Assembly: GCF_020687785.1 (NCBI RefSeq)
Contig: NZ_JAJEWI010000006.1
Location: 62,001 to 126,000, forward strand
DNA from: Sphingopyxis yananensis
Lineage (GTDB): Bacteria > Pseudomonadota > Alphaproteobacteria > Sphingomonadales > Sphingomonadaceae
Direction: 5' to 3'
DNA length: 64,000 nt
Made by a program: the position numbers and the translations under genes. The notes beneath the pieces were generated by a model. That model saw only the letters and a list, made by a program, of their open reading frames with translations, was not told where the DNA came from and searched no databases. Of the stretch, positions 46,927-55,650 are shown piece after piece. Position 1 is the first letter of the stretch, and each line of letters begins with the position of its first letter.

Positions 46927-47679
46927 TTATCGGCCAAAAAGCCCAATACGCAGCATCAACAGCCCCTCTCGGCGCAAATCACGCGCACCGTCCGCACGGC
47001 CAATTTGCCCTGCCAAGCGGTCCAGCATCAACCAACCACGCTGGCCCGCACCATATTGCGCCGGACGAAGCTTGGCACAGTCGCCCGCCGCCGCCAGCAA
47101 CGTCGCACCATCCTCGCTTCCGCGCTGGACATAGGCCCCCCATAGCAGGCCCCAAGCCTGTCCGACATGCGCATCCACCCCGTTCGAACCCGCCGTGCAG
47201 CGCATCGACAAGGAAAATAGGCAATGACCAAATGCTGTCGCAGCCACCTCTTGCTCGGTCGCATCCTCGGCTAACAACATAGCCTCTGCGGCGTCGACCA
47301 ACGCCTCAATACCCGCAACACCGTGAAAATGCTTTTGAAAGTCTGCCAGAAGCGGCTCCCCCTGCGGCAAAGCATCTGGCTGCGCGCCCAGCATCGCCAT
47401 CATGTCGCGCCACCACGCCAATTTAATTTGGCCGATCATCGGTTCGCGCACATCGTCTAACAATTTGGTCAGGCGAAATGCCAGCATCCACAAGCATTGC
47501 ACCGCGTCGCGCTTGTCGGCGGGCAGCGTCAACAATATGCGCGGGTCGGTGGGCGCGGGCAGAAATTCTGCTGCCAGCATCGCGCCATCCGCTGGCGCAT
47601 CGTTGTCGTGCGGCACGTGATGCGCGTGGTCGCCCTGCCCGTCGCAGCCATCATGGGCGCTATGCAGATGCTCCGTCAT
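46927..47679 (-). CDS. Squalene/phytoene-synthase-like protein with His-rich N-terminus
   Basis: A 250-residue protein. Residues about 55-110 follow the isoprenoid synthase pattern, with LLDDVREPMIGQIKLAWWRD resembling the first substrate-Asp region and the family R-x-WW-RD helix, and a later helical region. It is shorter than true squalene or phytoene synthases and the second Asp-rich motif is not clear, so it may resemble NDUFAF6-type proteins linked to respiratory complex I. The first 35 residues are unusual: nine His within HLHSAHDGCDGQGDHAHHVPHD. The start at 47679 (or 47682) is set by GGGGAAG five bases upstream. Confidence 0.65.
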   Translation of the reverse strand: MTEHLHSAHDGCDGQGDHAHHVPHDNDAPADGAMLAAEFLPAPTDPRILLTLPADKRDAVQCLWMLAFRLTKLLDDVREPMIGQIKLAWWRDMMAMLGAQPDALPQGEPLLADFQKHFHGVAGIEALVDAAEAMLLAEDATEQEVAATAFGHCLFSLSMRCTAGSNGVDAHVGQAWGLLWGAYVQRGSEDGATLLAAAGDCAKLRPAQYGAGQRGWLMLDRLAGQIGRADGARDLRREGLLMLRIGLFGR

Positions 47680-47739
47680 CATCACTTCCCCATATGGTTC
47701 GATCTTGGGCTGCACCAGCCGGCTCCTGCACAAATAATA

Positions 47740-47781
47740 AAAAGGGGCGAAGGCGGCCCTATGCCATCCTTCGCCCCTTTT
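47740..47781 (-). terminator. Terminator of the pdhA-pdhB operon
   Basis: AAAAGGGGCGAAGG pairs with CCTTCGCCCCTTTT around a 14-base loop; on the minus strand the stem is followed by CCTTTTTATTATT. Confidence 0.8.
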
Positions 47782-47797
47782 ATCAAAATTATCGCTA

Positions 47798-49162
47798 TTA
47801 TGCGCGGTTACAAATCGACTTTACCGCTGCAATCACACGGGGCACATCCACCACAGCCGCTTTTTCCAAATTGGCCGCATATGGCAATGGAACGTCTTCG
47901 TTGCACACGCGCACAACTGGCGCGTCCAGATCGTCAAAGCCCTGTTCCATCGCCACCATCGCCAATTCGCTGGCAATAGAGCAAACGGGCCAACCTTCTT
48001 CGACCACAACCAAATGGTTGGTCTTCTTCAGGCTGGCCAGCACCGTCGCGGTATCCAGCGGGCGCAAGGTGCGAAGGTCGATCACCTCTGCGTCAATGCC
48101 ATCTGCCGCCAAAGCTTCCGCCGCTTCCAACGCCAAGCCCACCCCAATTGAGTAGCTGACAATGGTCACGCCCGCCCCTTCGCGCATGATACGCGCTTTG
48201 CCGATGGGCAGCACATAATCATCCATCGCGGGCACATCAAACGAGCGGCCATATAGCAGCTCATTTTCCAAGAAGACCACGGGATCTTCGCTGCGAATGG
48301 CTGCCTTCATCAGGCCCTTGGCATCCGCTGCGTCATATGGCGAAATGACCACCAACCCTGGCACATTGGCATACCAAGGCGCATAATTTTGGCTGTGCTG
48401 TGCGCCCACACGCGATGCCGCGCCATTGGGGCCACGGAACACAATCGGGCAACGCATTTGGCCACCCGACATATAGTTGGTCTTGGCCGCTGAGTTGATG
48501 ATATGGTCAATCGCCTGCATGGCAAAGTTGAACGTCATAAACTCGATCACTGGCTTCAAACCGCCCATGGCCGCACCCGCGCCCAGACCAGCAAAACCAT
48601 ATTCAGTGATCGGCGTATCCACCACGCGCTGCGGACCAAATTCCTGCAATAGGCCTTGGGTCACCTTATAGGCCCCCTGATATTCGGCCACTTCTTCACC
48701 CATCACGAAAACGCGGTCGTCAGCGCGCATTTCTTCGGCCATCGCGTCGCGCAAGGCTTCACGAACCGTCGTTTTGACCATTTCCGTACCCGCCGGAATG
48801 GCAGGGTCCGAAACTTGGGCTTTGGCGGTTACAGGCTTGGCAGCAGGAGCCGCTTGCGCAGGCGCTTCGGCAGCTTCGGCCTTGGCGGGCGCGGCGCTGG
48901 CGGCGACTTCGCCCGTGTCATCTTCGCCGCGAATGATGGCGATGACCGTGCCCACTTTGACATTGTCGCTGCCCTCAGCGATCAGGATTTTCTCCACCGT
49001 GCCTTCGTCCACGGCTTCAAATTCCATCGTCGCTTTGTCGGTTTCAATTTCGGCCAAAATATCGCCCGATTGAACCACATCACCCTCTTTGACCATCCAT
49101 TTGGCGAGCGTGCCCTCTTCCATCGTCGGCGACAGCGCCGGCATTTTCAGTTCGATTGGCAT
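47798..49162 (-). CDS. pdhB: Pyruvate dehydrogenase E1 beta with N-terminal lipoyl domain
   Basis: Beta subunit of pyruvate dehydrogenase E1, joining with PdhA to decarboxylate pyruvate. Residues 1-78 are a lipoyl domain with the lipoylated Lys in [10 protein letters not shown], then an Ala/Pro-rich linker (about 80-125), then the transketolase-type domain: [26 protein letters not shown] and the VSYSIGVGL region. The E1-beta lipoyl domain is a known alphaproteobacterial feature. ATG at 49162 shares one base with the pdhA stop (TGATG) and has GGAG upstream. The product is 454 residues. Confidence 0.95.
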   Translation of the reverse strand: MPIELKMPALSPTMEEGTLAKWMVKEGDVVQSGDILAEIETDKATMEFEAVDEGTVEKILIAEGSDNVKVGTVIAIIRGEDDTGEVAASAAPAKAEAAEAPAQAAPAAKPVTAKAQVSDPAIPAGTEMVKTTVREALRDAMAEEMRADDRVFVMGEEVAEYQGAYKVTQGLLQEFGPQRVVDTPITEYGFAGLGAGAAMGGLKPVIEFMTFNFAMQAIDHIINSAAKTNYMSGGQMRCPIVFRGPNGAASRVGAQHSQNYAPWYANVPGLVVISPYDAADAKGLMKAAIRSEDPVVFLENELLYGRSFDVPAMDDYVLPIGKARIMREGAGVTIVSYSIGVGLALEAAEALAADGIDAEVIDLRTLRPLDTATVLASLKKTNHLVVVEEGWPVCSIASELAMVAMEQGFDDLDAPVVRVCNEDVPLPYAANLEKAAVVDVPRVIAAVKSICNRA

Positions 49163-50232
49163 CAATATTGCTCCACCAGCACGTCGGTATAGAGTTCGTG
49201 TAATTCGGGTTCGGGCGCATTTTCCGCGAAATCAGCCGATTCATTCACAATCTGGCGGATTTCCTTGTCGATTCCCTTGATCTTGTCTTCGGTGATGCCC
49301 GCTTCGACCATCAAACGCTTCAAATGTTCGATGGGGTCCGACTGGTCGCGCACGGCCTGCACTTCCTCACGGCTGCGATATTTCGCTGGGTCAGACATGG
49401 AATGGCCGCGATAACGATAGGTTTTCAGTTCCAGCAAGATCGGACCTTTGCCCGCACGCACCCATTCTAGCGCCGTTTCCGCCGCACCGCGAACGGCCAG
49501 CACGTCCATGCCGTCAATCTGCAAGCCCGGAATGCGGAAGCTTTCGCCGCGACGATATAGCTGGTCCTCAGCCGACGCACGGTTCACTGATGTACCCATG
49601 GCATATTGGTTGTTTTCGATCACAAAAATGATCGGCAATTTCCACAGCTCGGCCATGTTAAAGCTCTCATAGACCTGACCTTGGTTGGCTGCGCCATCAC
49701 CAAAATAGGCCATGGCAACGCCGCCATCTCCGCGATATTTATGCGCAAAAGCCAAACCATTGCCCAGCGCAACCTGTGCGCCCACAATACCGTGACCGCC
49801 ATAAAATTTATGTTCCACGCTGAACATATGCATCGAACCGCCCTTGCCGCGCGAAATGCCAGCGGCGCGGCCCGTCAGTTCGGCCATAATCACATTGGGG
49901 TCGATACCATAAGCCAACATATGGCCATGGTCGCGGTAACCGGTAATCACGCTGTCCTTGTCGGCGTCCAGCGCGGACTGCAAACCAACAGCCACCGCTT
50001 CTTGGCCAATATATAAATGACAAAAACCGCCGATCAGGCCCAGACCATAAAGCTGGCCAGCCTTTTCTTCGAAACGGCGGATCAACATCATGTCGCGATA
50101 GAATTTTTCCAATTCTTCGGGCGACGCATCATAAGGCACCGGATCACGCGGCATCTCGCGGTTGGGCGCAGGCGCGGGGGTAGCAGCAGCTTTTTTGGGC
50201 GCGTCATTCGAGCGCGCAGGAGCTTTGGCCAA
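49162..50232 (-). CDS. pdhA: Pyruvate dehydrogenase E1 alpha
   Basis: Alpha subunit of E1, the thiamine diphosphate enzyme that starts pyruvate oxidation to acetyl-CoA. The 356-residue protein has the TPP motif [17 protein letters not shown] near residue 185, the [10 protein letters not shown] phosphorylation-loop equivalent near 285 and the [20 protein letters not shown]-terminal block. An Ala/Pro-rich stretch precedes the core. The start is TTG at 50232 with AAGGA eight bases upstream and no in-frame ATG nearby. It shares a base with pdhB. The E2 gene is not in this window. Confidence 0.95.
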   Translation of the reverse strand: MAKAPARSNDAPKKAAATPAPAPNREMPRDPVPYDASPEELEKFYRDMMLIRRFEEKAGQLYGLGLIGGFCHLYIGQEAVAVGLQSALDADKDSVITGYRDHGHMLAYGIDPNVIMAELTGRAAGISRGKGGSMHMFSVEHKFYGGHGIVGAQVALGNGLAFAHKYRGDGGVAMAYFGDGAANQGQVYESFNMAELWKLPIIFVIENNQYAMGTSVNRASAEDQLYRRGESFRIPGLQIDGMDVLAVRGAAETALEWVRAGKGPILLELKTYRYRGHSMSDPAKYRSREEVQAVRDQSDPIEHLKRLMVEAGITEDKIKGIDKEIRQIVNESADFAENAPEPELHELYTDVLVEQY

Positions 50233-50599
50233 GGCGATTTTCCTTTGCGTTAAGCCGTAATGGCACCAGCGCTATAAGAGACGAAATCCTGAAATGGCAA
50301 CGCCTCTAACCAGTGCCAAACGGGCATATAGTGATAACGCAGGTCCTATAAAAAAGCCACCTGCCACCACCTCAACGCAAAATTTGAACAGAGGTTTCAA
50401 GGCCGGCGCAATGCAATGTCAGATAATTACATAAGCATGGCCGATTGTGAATTTTAGTTCCGATTGCAACACCTATTGCATTTATCGCAATTGGTTCTTT
50501 TAACCAAAATATATTTTGCACATCTCGGCTTATTTTTTGCAATCCATGTCCAAAAACAAGGCCTGTCGATGGCGCACACACCTCATCCAGCCCGTGCCA
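50233..50599. other. AT-rich 367-base stretch upstream of pdhA
   Basis: This stretch separates pdhA from the FtsB-like gene. It is more AT-rich than the coding neighbours and has several TTGCAA/TGCAAT-type words, including ATTGC...GCAAT pairs near 50460-50500. The pdhA promoter must lie here; I could not fix a -10/-35 pair. A 69-codon frame (50372-50581) lacks a ribosome site and is not considered a gene. Confidence 0.5.
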
Positions 50600-50926
50600 T
50601 CACGGCTTTTTGGGCGATTCCATCGGGATAATCACTTCATCAGGATGATAAGCACCCAGACGTTCTCGGACATATTCTTCGGCCAGATCAGGGTCGACGC
50701 GGCGCTGGTCCAACAAATTCACACGGTTCTGCAATTCGCTTTCGCGCTTTTGCAATTCCGTCAGGATCAACTGCTTCTTTTCCACCGACTGACCATATTC
50801 GCCCCAAGCATAAAGTCCGGTCGGGCCGAAAATCGCATAGCCGAGCATCGCCAGCACCGCGATCAGCGCCAAAGCTGGCCCTGTGGCCTTGCCCATGGAT
50901 TTACGAAGTTTGTGGCGTTGCATCAT
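50600..50926 (-). CDS. FtsB/DivIC-like septum formation initiator
   Basis: A 108-residue single-pass protein: short basic N-terminus, transmembrane helix (about 16-36), then a coiled-coil with LTELQKRESELQNRVNLLDQRR and a conserved acidic DPDLAEEYVRERLG region, matching the FtsB/DivIC family. FtsB forms the FtsQBL complex at the division septum. The eno-ftsB-pdhA order is common in alphaproteobacteria and supports the call. Two adjacent ATG codons lie at 50926 and 50923, with only a weak ribosome site. Confidence 0.88.
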   Translation of the reverse strand: MMQRHKLRKSMGKATGPALALIAVLAMLGYAIFGPTGLYAWGEYGQSVEKKQLILTELQKRESELQNRVNLLDQRRVDPDLAEEYVRERLGAYHPDEVIIPMESPKKP

Positions 50927-51123
50927 AGATTCGTTGAATCACAGCAGATTCCCCGCGTCAAGGCATGCAGGACGAATTGTGCGATAATATTATATATATG
51001 CACTGAATAGCGGCGTAGCCCACCCCGTCGCGCTGGCCGCGACGCACGGCCCCACATGCCCGAACCCAGCGCGCGGCGAAAGCATCGTCCCTGCCACAAC
51101 GCCCATAACGCCCGCCCTACACA

Positions 51124-51159
51124 TAAAAAACGGCGCCGCCCCAATGGGAACAGCGCCGT
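51124..51159 (-). terminator. Terminator of eno
   Basis: ACGGCGC and GCGCCGT pair on the minus strand around a 16-base loop, followed by six T, between eno and the FtsB-like gene. Confidence 0.75.
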
Positions 51160-51205
51160 CATTCAAGCGGCCAACCAACGAACGGCCAGCCTTAGCATCA
51201 ACGAT

Positions 51206-52522
<1,317 letters not shown>

Positions 52523-52728
52523 TTACAATCGACCGCCTGTTATCTTTGTGCGGACAGGAGCGCAAGATTGTCAGGAAATTTTGACAGCTATGGAACCATT
52601 GCCCCCGCCTCGCTATATAAACTCTGTCATCTATGTGCTAATGTCCGCACTAGCGTAACTGGATTTTGTCATTTCTGATTAATCGCTGATTTCAGGGATT
52701 TCACACAGAGAGAATGAGGATTATAACT

Positions 52729-53274
52729 ATGGCCAACGCCAATTCTGACAATTCGCCTTTCTCGACAGCGGCAGACACAGCCAAGGAAGGCGCAGCCGAA
52801 GCCATTGTCGCAACAAAGGAAACTTTGGACAATATGGCCGACCAAGCGCGCAACCACCCCATTCGCGACCAAGTATCGGCCACCGTCGGCACGATCAAAG
52901 ATGAAGCGCGCCGCCACGCGGACAATCTCAAGGGCGAAGCCGCCAATCTGAAAGATCAGGCCAGCACCAAAGCCCGCGACGCCGCCACCGCTGGCAAAGG
53001 CAAGGCCGCCGAAGCTGTCGGCAGCCTTGCGAAGCTGTTGCAGGACACAGCCCCCACTGTCGACGACAAGCTGGGCAAACAATATGGCGACTATGCCCGC
53101 AGTGCCGCGACCAGCGTATCGGGCTTTGCCAACTCGTTGGAGCAAAAGGACATTGACGAACTGGCCGAAAATGCCCGCGACTTTGTTCGCAAAAGCCCCG
53201 CCGTGGCCGTTGGCGCCGCCGCTGTTGTCGGCTTTGTGCTGGCCCGCATGTTGAAAGGCGGCTCGAAGGACTGA
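52729..53274 (+). CDS. YqjD/ElaB-like membrane-anchored protein with LEA-like repeats
   Basis: A 181-residue protein. The body is rich in Ala, Lys, Glu and Asp with repeated helical stretches (such as ADQARNHPIRDQV and EAANLKDQASTKA) like late-embryogenesis-abundant or YqjD coiled coils. The C-terminus has a single hydrophobic helix (PAVAVGAAAVVGFVLARM) that should anchor it in the membrane, as in ElaB/YqjD, proteins that bind stationary-phase ribosomes. GAGGA lies before the ATG at 52729; an ATG 15 bases earlier is an alternative. A hairpin separates it from the YqjE/YqjK-like pair. Confidence 0.78.
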   Translation: MANANSDNSPFSTAADTAKEGAAEAIVATKETLDNMADQARNHPIRDQVSATVGTIKDEARRHADNLKGEAANLKDQASTKARDAATAGKGKAAEAVGSLAKLLQDTAPTVDDKLGKQYGDYARSAATSVSGFANSLEQKDIDELAENARDFVRKSPAVAVGAAAVVGFVLARMLKGGSKD

Positions 53275-53281
53275 GACCGAC

Positions 53282-53311
53282 ACCGCCCCGCTTCCTCGGT
53301 TGCGGGGCGGT
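53282..53311 (+). terminator. Hairpin after the YqjD-like gene
   Basis: ACCGCCCCGC and GCGGGGCGGT form a perfect ten-base stem with a ten-base loop, seven bases after the stop. No T run follows, so it may attenuate rather than end transcription. Confidence 0.55.
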
Positions 53312-53409
53312 TCGCGCTCCTATCGGAAGCCAGCCCACCATAGCTCGGCCCAAGGACGCGGCGTTCCACGTCCGGCAGATATATTGGCACCAAATAAAGG
53401 AATGAGCTT

Positions 53410-53847
53410 TTGGCGAAGAATAGCGATGGCTTCGAAAGCATAAGCCACGGCTATGCGCCCGACGGCGCTTCCCACAGCCATGCACCGCAAGAAGCCCCCA
53501 TTCCCTTCAGCGACTTGGTTCGCGACGTCTTGGACAATGCCAGCAATACCGCCAAGGCAGAGGTGGCCCTGCTCAAAGCACGCGGCGAATTGGCAAAACA
53601 AGGTACCAAGACCATGTCCCTGTGGGGCATCGTCGCGGCGATTGCGGCTTTTGTGGCGCTTTTGACCTTCGCCATTGGGATGGTCCTCAGCCTGTCCACC
53701 ATCATGGGCCCATTGGCGGCCACTTTGCTGGTCAGTTTTGCGCTATTGTTGCTGGCTGGGCTGGCTGCGATGCGTGCCAAATCGGGCGCCGCGAATATTC
53801 AAGTGGCCCTGCGCCGCGATGTTTTTGGTGAGGGAGACGCCGAATGA
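53410..53847 (+). CDS. YqjE/holin-X-like two-helix membrane protein
   Basis: A 145-residue protein with an amphipathic cytoplasmic segment (FSDLVRDVLDNASNTAKAEVALLKARGE) and two transmembrane helices (about 72-95 and 99-121), the layout of the YqjE / Actinobacterial holin-X family, which despite the name is usually a membrane stress protein and not a phage lysis protein. Start is TTG at 53410 with AAAGGA eight bases upstream; a nearby ATG is out of frame. The 3' end overlaps the next gene by four bases. Confidence 0.75.
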   Translation: MAKNSDGFESISHGYAPDGASHSHAPQEAPIPFSDLVRDVLDNASNTAKAEVALLKARGELAKQGTKTMSLWGIVAAIAAFVALLTFAIGMVLSLSTIMGPLAATLLVSFALLLLAGLAAMRAKSGAANIQVALRRDVFGEGDAE

Positions 53848-54662
53848 GCGCATCACGCACAGCTTTGGCCAATGCCGCGCATCAGGCCATGCTGCAACGA
53901 TCCCAGCTTCGCCGCAGCTTGGGGCTGACCCACAGCGAATTACAGCCAGCCGCCTTGGCCGAACGCGGCAAATATCATGTCAAATCTACCGCCCATGATG
54001 TGGCGGATTTTACCCGCCGCGAAGTGTCGGCGAATCGCGCTATTTTGGGTGTCGCAGCCGTGGGCGGATTGGCGTGGTTGCTGCGCGACCCCATTCGCGA
54101 ACAAGCACCCGCTGTGTGGAAGCGCAGCGGCAAAGCGGTCAAATCCTTTGCCGCGTCGATCAATCGGGCGCTGGACCCCGACCCACAAGACGAAGACTAT
54201 ATCGACCCGCCAGAAACCGAAACCCAAACCGCCAAGGCGAGATGGAAAGCGACTCAGGCTGCCAGTCTGTTGGCCGCTCGGAAAGTCCAAGAACAGTTGG
54301 AGGATAAAATGAAGCCCCTAGGTCAAACCGCCCGCGACACGCGGGACAAAGCCAGCGAATTGGCTGAACGCACCGCCGAAAACGCACGCCAAACCGCCGA
54401 AGCCGCCAAGGCCCGCGTCCAAGAAGGCTATGGCCGCGCCCGCGCCGCCACGTCCGAATTGGCCGCCAAAGGGCGCGAGCAAGCCGATGTCGCCAAACAT
54501 GCCGCCGAAAATGCTTATGCCAAGGGCAAAGAAAAAGCATCTGTCGCATCATCGCGCGCCCGCGAATTTGCCGCAGAACAGCCCTTGACCTTATTGGCTG
54601 GTGCTTTGGCGGCAGGCCTGTTGGTCGGCTCGCTCGTTTCAAAAAAAGACGAAATAAAATAA
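53844..54662 (+). CDS. YqjK-like helical membrane-associated protein
   Basis: A 272-residue protein. The N-terminal half has a short hydrophobic segment (about 65-80); the middle (about 120-245) is a long Ala/Arg/Glu helix with repeats such as ASELAERTAENARQ and AATSELAAKGREQADV, resembling LEA proteins; the C-terminus has another hydrophobic stretch (LTLLAGALAAGLLVGSLV). It follows the YqjE-like gene with a four-base overlap, and with the YqjD-like gene forms a YqjD-YqjE-YqjK-type set, probably a membrane or osmotic stress module. No catalytic motif is seen. Confidence 0.65.
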   Translation: MSASRTALANAAHQAMLQRSQLRRSLGLTHSELQPAALAERGKYHVKSTAHDVADFTRREVSANRAILGVAAVGGLAWLLRDPIREQAPAVWKRSGKAVKSFAASINRALDPDPQDEDYIDPPETETQTAKARWKATQAASLLAARKVQEQLEDKMKPLGQTARDTRDKASELAERTAENARQTAEAAKARVQEGYGRARAATSELAAKGREQADVAKHAAENAYAKGKEKASVASSRAREFAAEQPLTLLAGALAAGLLVGSLVSKKDEIK

Positions 54663-54784
54663 CAAGCTTGGGCTTGCTGTACGGACAGGATTTTTGATAT
54701 GGGGCGGCTTCCCCCTCCCCGTATCTGAAGCCACTGCGCTTGTTTTCAGGCGCCGTGTTTCAGGCGTTTCGCAAGGATATAAGA

Positions 54785-55000
54785 ATGAGCAAGCTACACC
54801 TTGTTTTCGGTGGCCGCGTATCTGACCCACAAGGCTTGGATTTTGTCGACCTCGATGCCGTTGAAATCGTTGGGCTTTTCCCCGATTATGCCGCTGCAGA
54901 AAATGCATGGCGCGCCGCGGCACAGCGCACCGTCGATGACGCCGAAATGAAATATGTGGTTGTTCACCTGCACAAGTTGCTGGAGCCTGAAGCCGAATAA
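54785..55000 (+). CDS. DUF4170 domain protein
   Basis: A 71-residue protein beginning MSKLHLVFGGRVSDP and with the pattern DLDAVEIVGLFPDYAAAENAWRAAAQRTVDDAEMKYVVVHLHKLL, which matches DUF4170, a small alphaproteobacterial family of unknown function. The fold is probably a short alpha/beta domain. ATG at 54785 has AAGGA seven bases upstream and is preferred to an in-frame ATG 15 codons earlier. It follows the YqjK-like gene by 122 bases. Confidence 0.85.
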   Translation: MSKLHLVFGGRVSDPQGLDFVDLDAVEIVGLFPDYAAAENAWRAAAQRTVDDAEMKYVVVHLHKLLEPEAE

Positions 55001-55096
55001 TCCGACTCATCAGGCAGCAGCGTCACGCCCTTCATGCGGCGACGCGCAAACTGCCTGACAGATGGGCGCGAGCAATAGCCCAACAGACATAAAAAT

Positions 55097-55144
55097 GGCC
55101 GCTATCGCAATCAGACCAAATGGTCGGGGCGAAGCGGCCTTTTT
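55097..55144 (+). terminator. Terminator of the DUF4170 gene
   Basis: GGCCGCT pairs with AGCGGCC around an inner GACC/GGTC stem, followed by TTTTT. Confidence 0.75.
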
Positions 55145-55221
55145 CTTATGAACTTCAGCTTATCGGCCCAATTTTATGGGCATAGCAAACGGGCTATCGA
55201 TGGCCCATGCGACACCAAGAT

Positions 55222-55256
55222 AAAAAAGCGGATGCCCTATCGTCGGGCATCCCCGC
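55222..55256 (-). terminator. Terminator of the NDUFS4-type gene
   Basis: On the minus strand GCGGGGATGCCC pairs with GGGCATCCGC (two-base bulge) and six T follow, directly after the stop codon. Confidence 0.85.
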
Positions 55257-55261
55257 GTCCA

Positions 55262-55540
55262 TCAGCGGAAATTATCGGCATAGGCCTGTAACTTCAGGCG
55301 GCGCACGGTTGGCGGCACGATGTCGGCGTCAATGCCATTGCGCTCGGCATAAGCTTTGGCTTCATCCAAAGATTTAAAGCTGAAACGCAATTGACGGCGG
55401 GTGTCACCGCTGCCCGCCCAGCCCATCAAAGGGTCGGGGGTGCGGGCTTCTGCTGGTGCAAATTCCAGAAACCAGTCTTGCGTACCCGCCCGACCGGACT
55501 GCATCGCATTTTTGGGCTTCTGAAAAATCCGCGCTTTCAT
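55262..55540 (-). CDS. NDUFS4-type complex I accessory subunit
   Basis: A 92-residue protein with the ETC_C1_NDUFA4/NDUFS4 pattern: MKARIFQKPKNAMQSG, TQDWFLEFAP, the DPLMGWAGSGDTRRQLRFSF block and a conserved EAKAYAERNGID segment. In alphaproteobacteria this is an accessory subunit of NADH:ubiquinone oxidoreductase and is absent from most other bacteria. Start at 55540 is chosen because of the family N-terminus; an in-frame TTG 38 codons earlier overlaps the hrpB end. It has a terminator directly downstream. Confidence 0.9.
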   Translation of the reverse strand: MKARIFQKPKNAMQSGRAGTQDWFLEFAPAEARTPDPLMGWAGSGDTRRQLRFSFKSLDEAKAYAERNGIDADIVPPTVRRLKLQAYADNFR

Positions 55541-55650
55541 TGTATCACCTTCATAATAACGGTCACTCGCTCCCTTAGCCGCTGGGCGCGCCAAGGAAAA
55601 GAGGACATTTTCAACTGCATCTTCACCATAGCCAACACAACACGCCGACC

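Noticed and set aside
50372-50581. 69-codon minus-strand frame before pdhA
   Set aside because: No ribosome site; lies in AT-rich control region.
53410-53847. Phage holin / prophage remnant
   Set aside because: The holin-X name is historical; no other phage genes nearby, and the YqjD/YqjK neighbours point to a cellular stress set.
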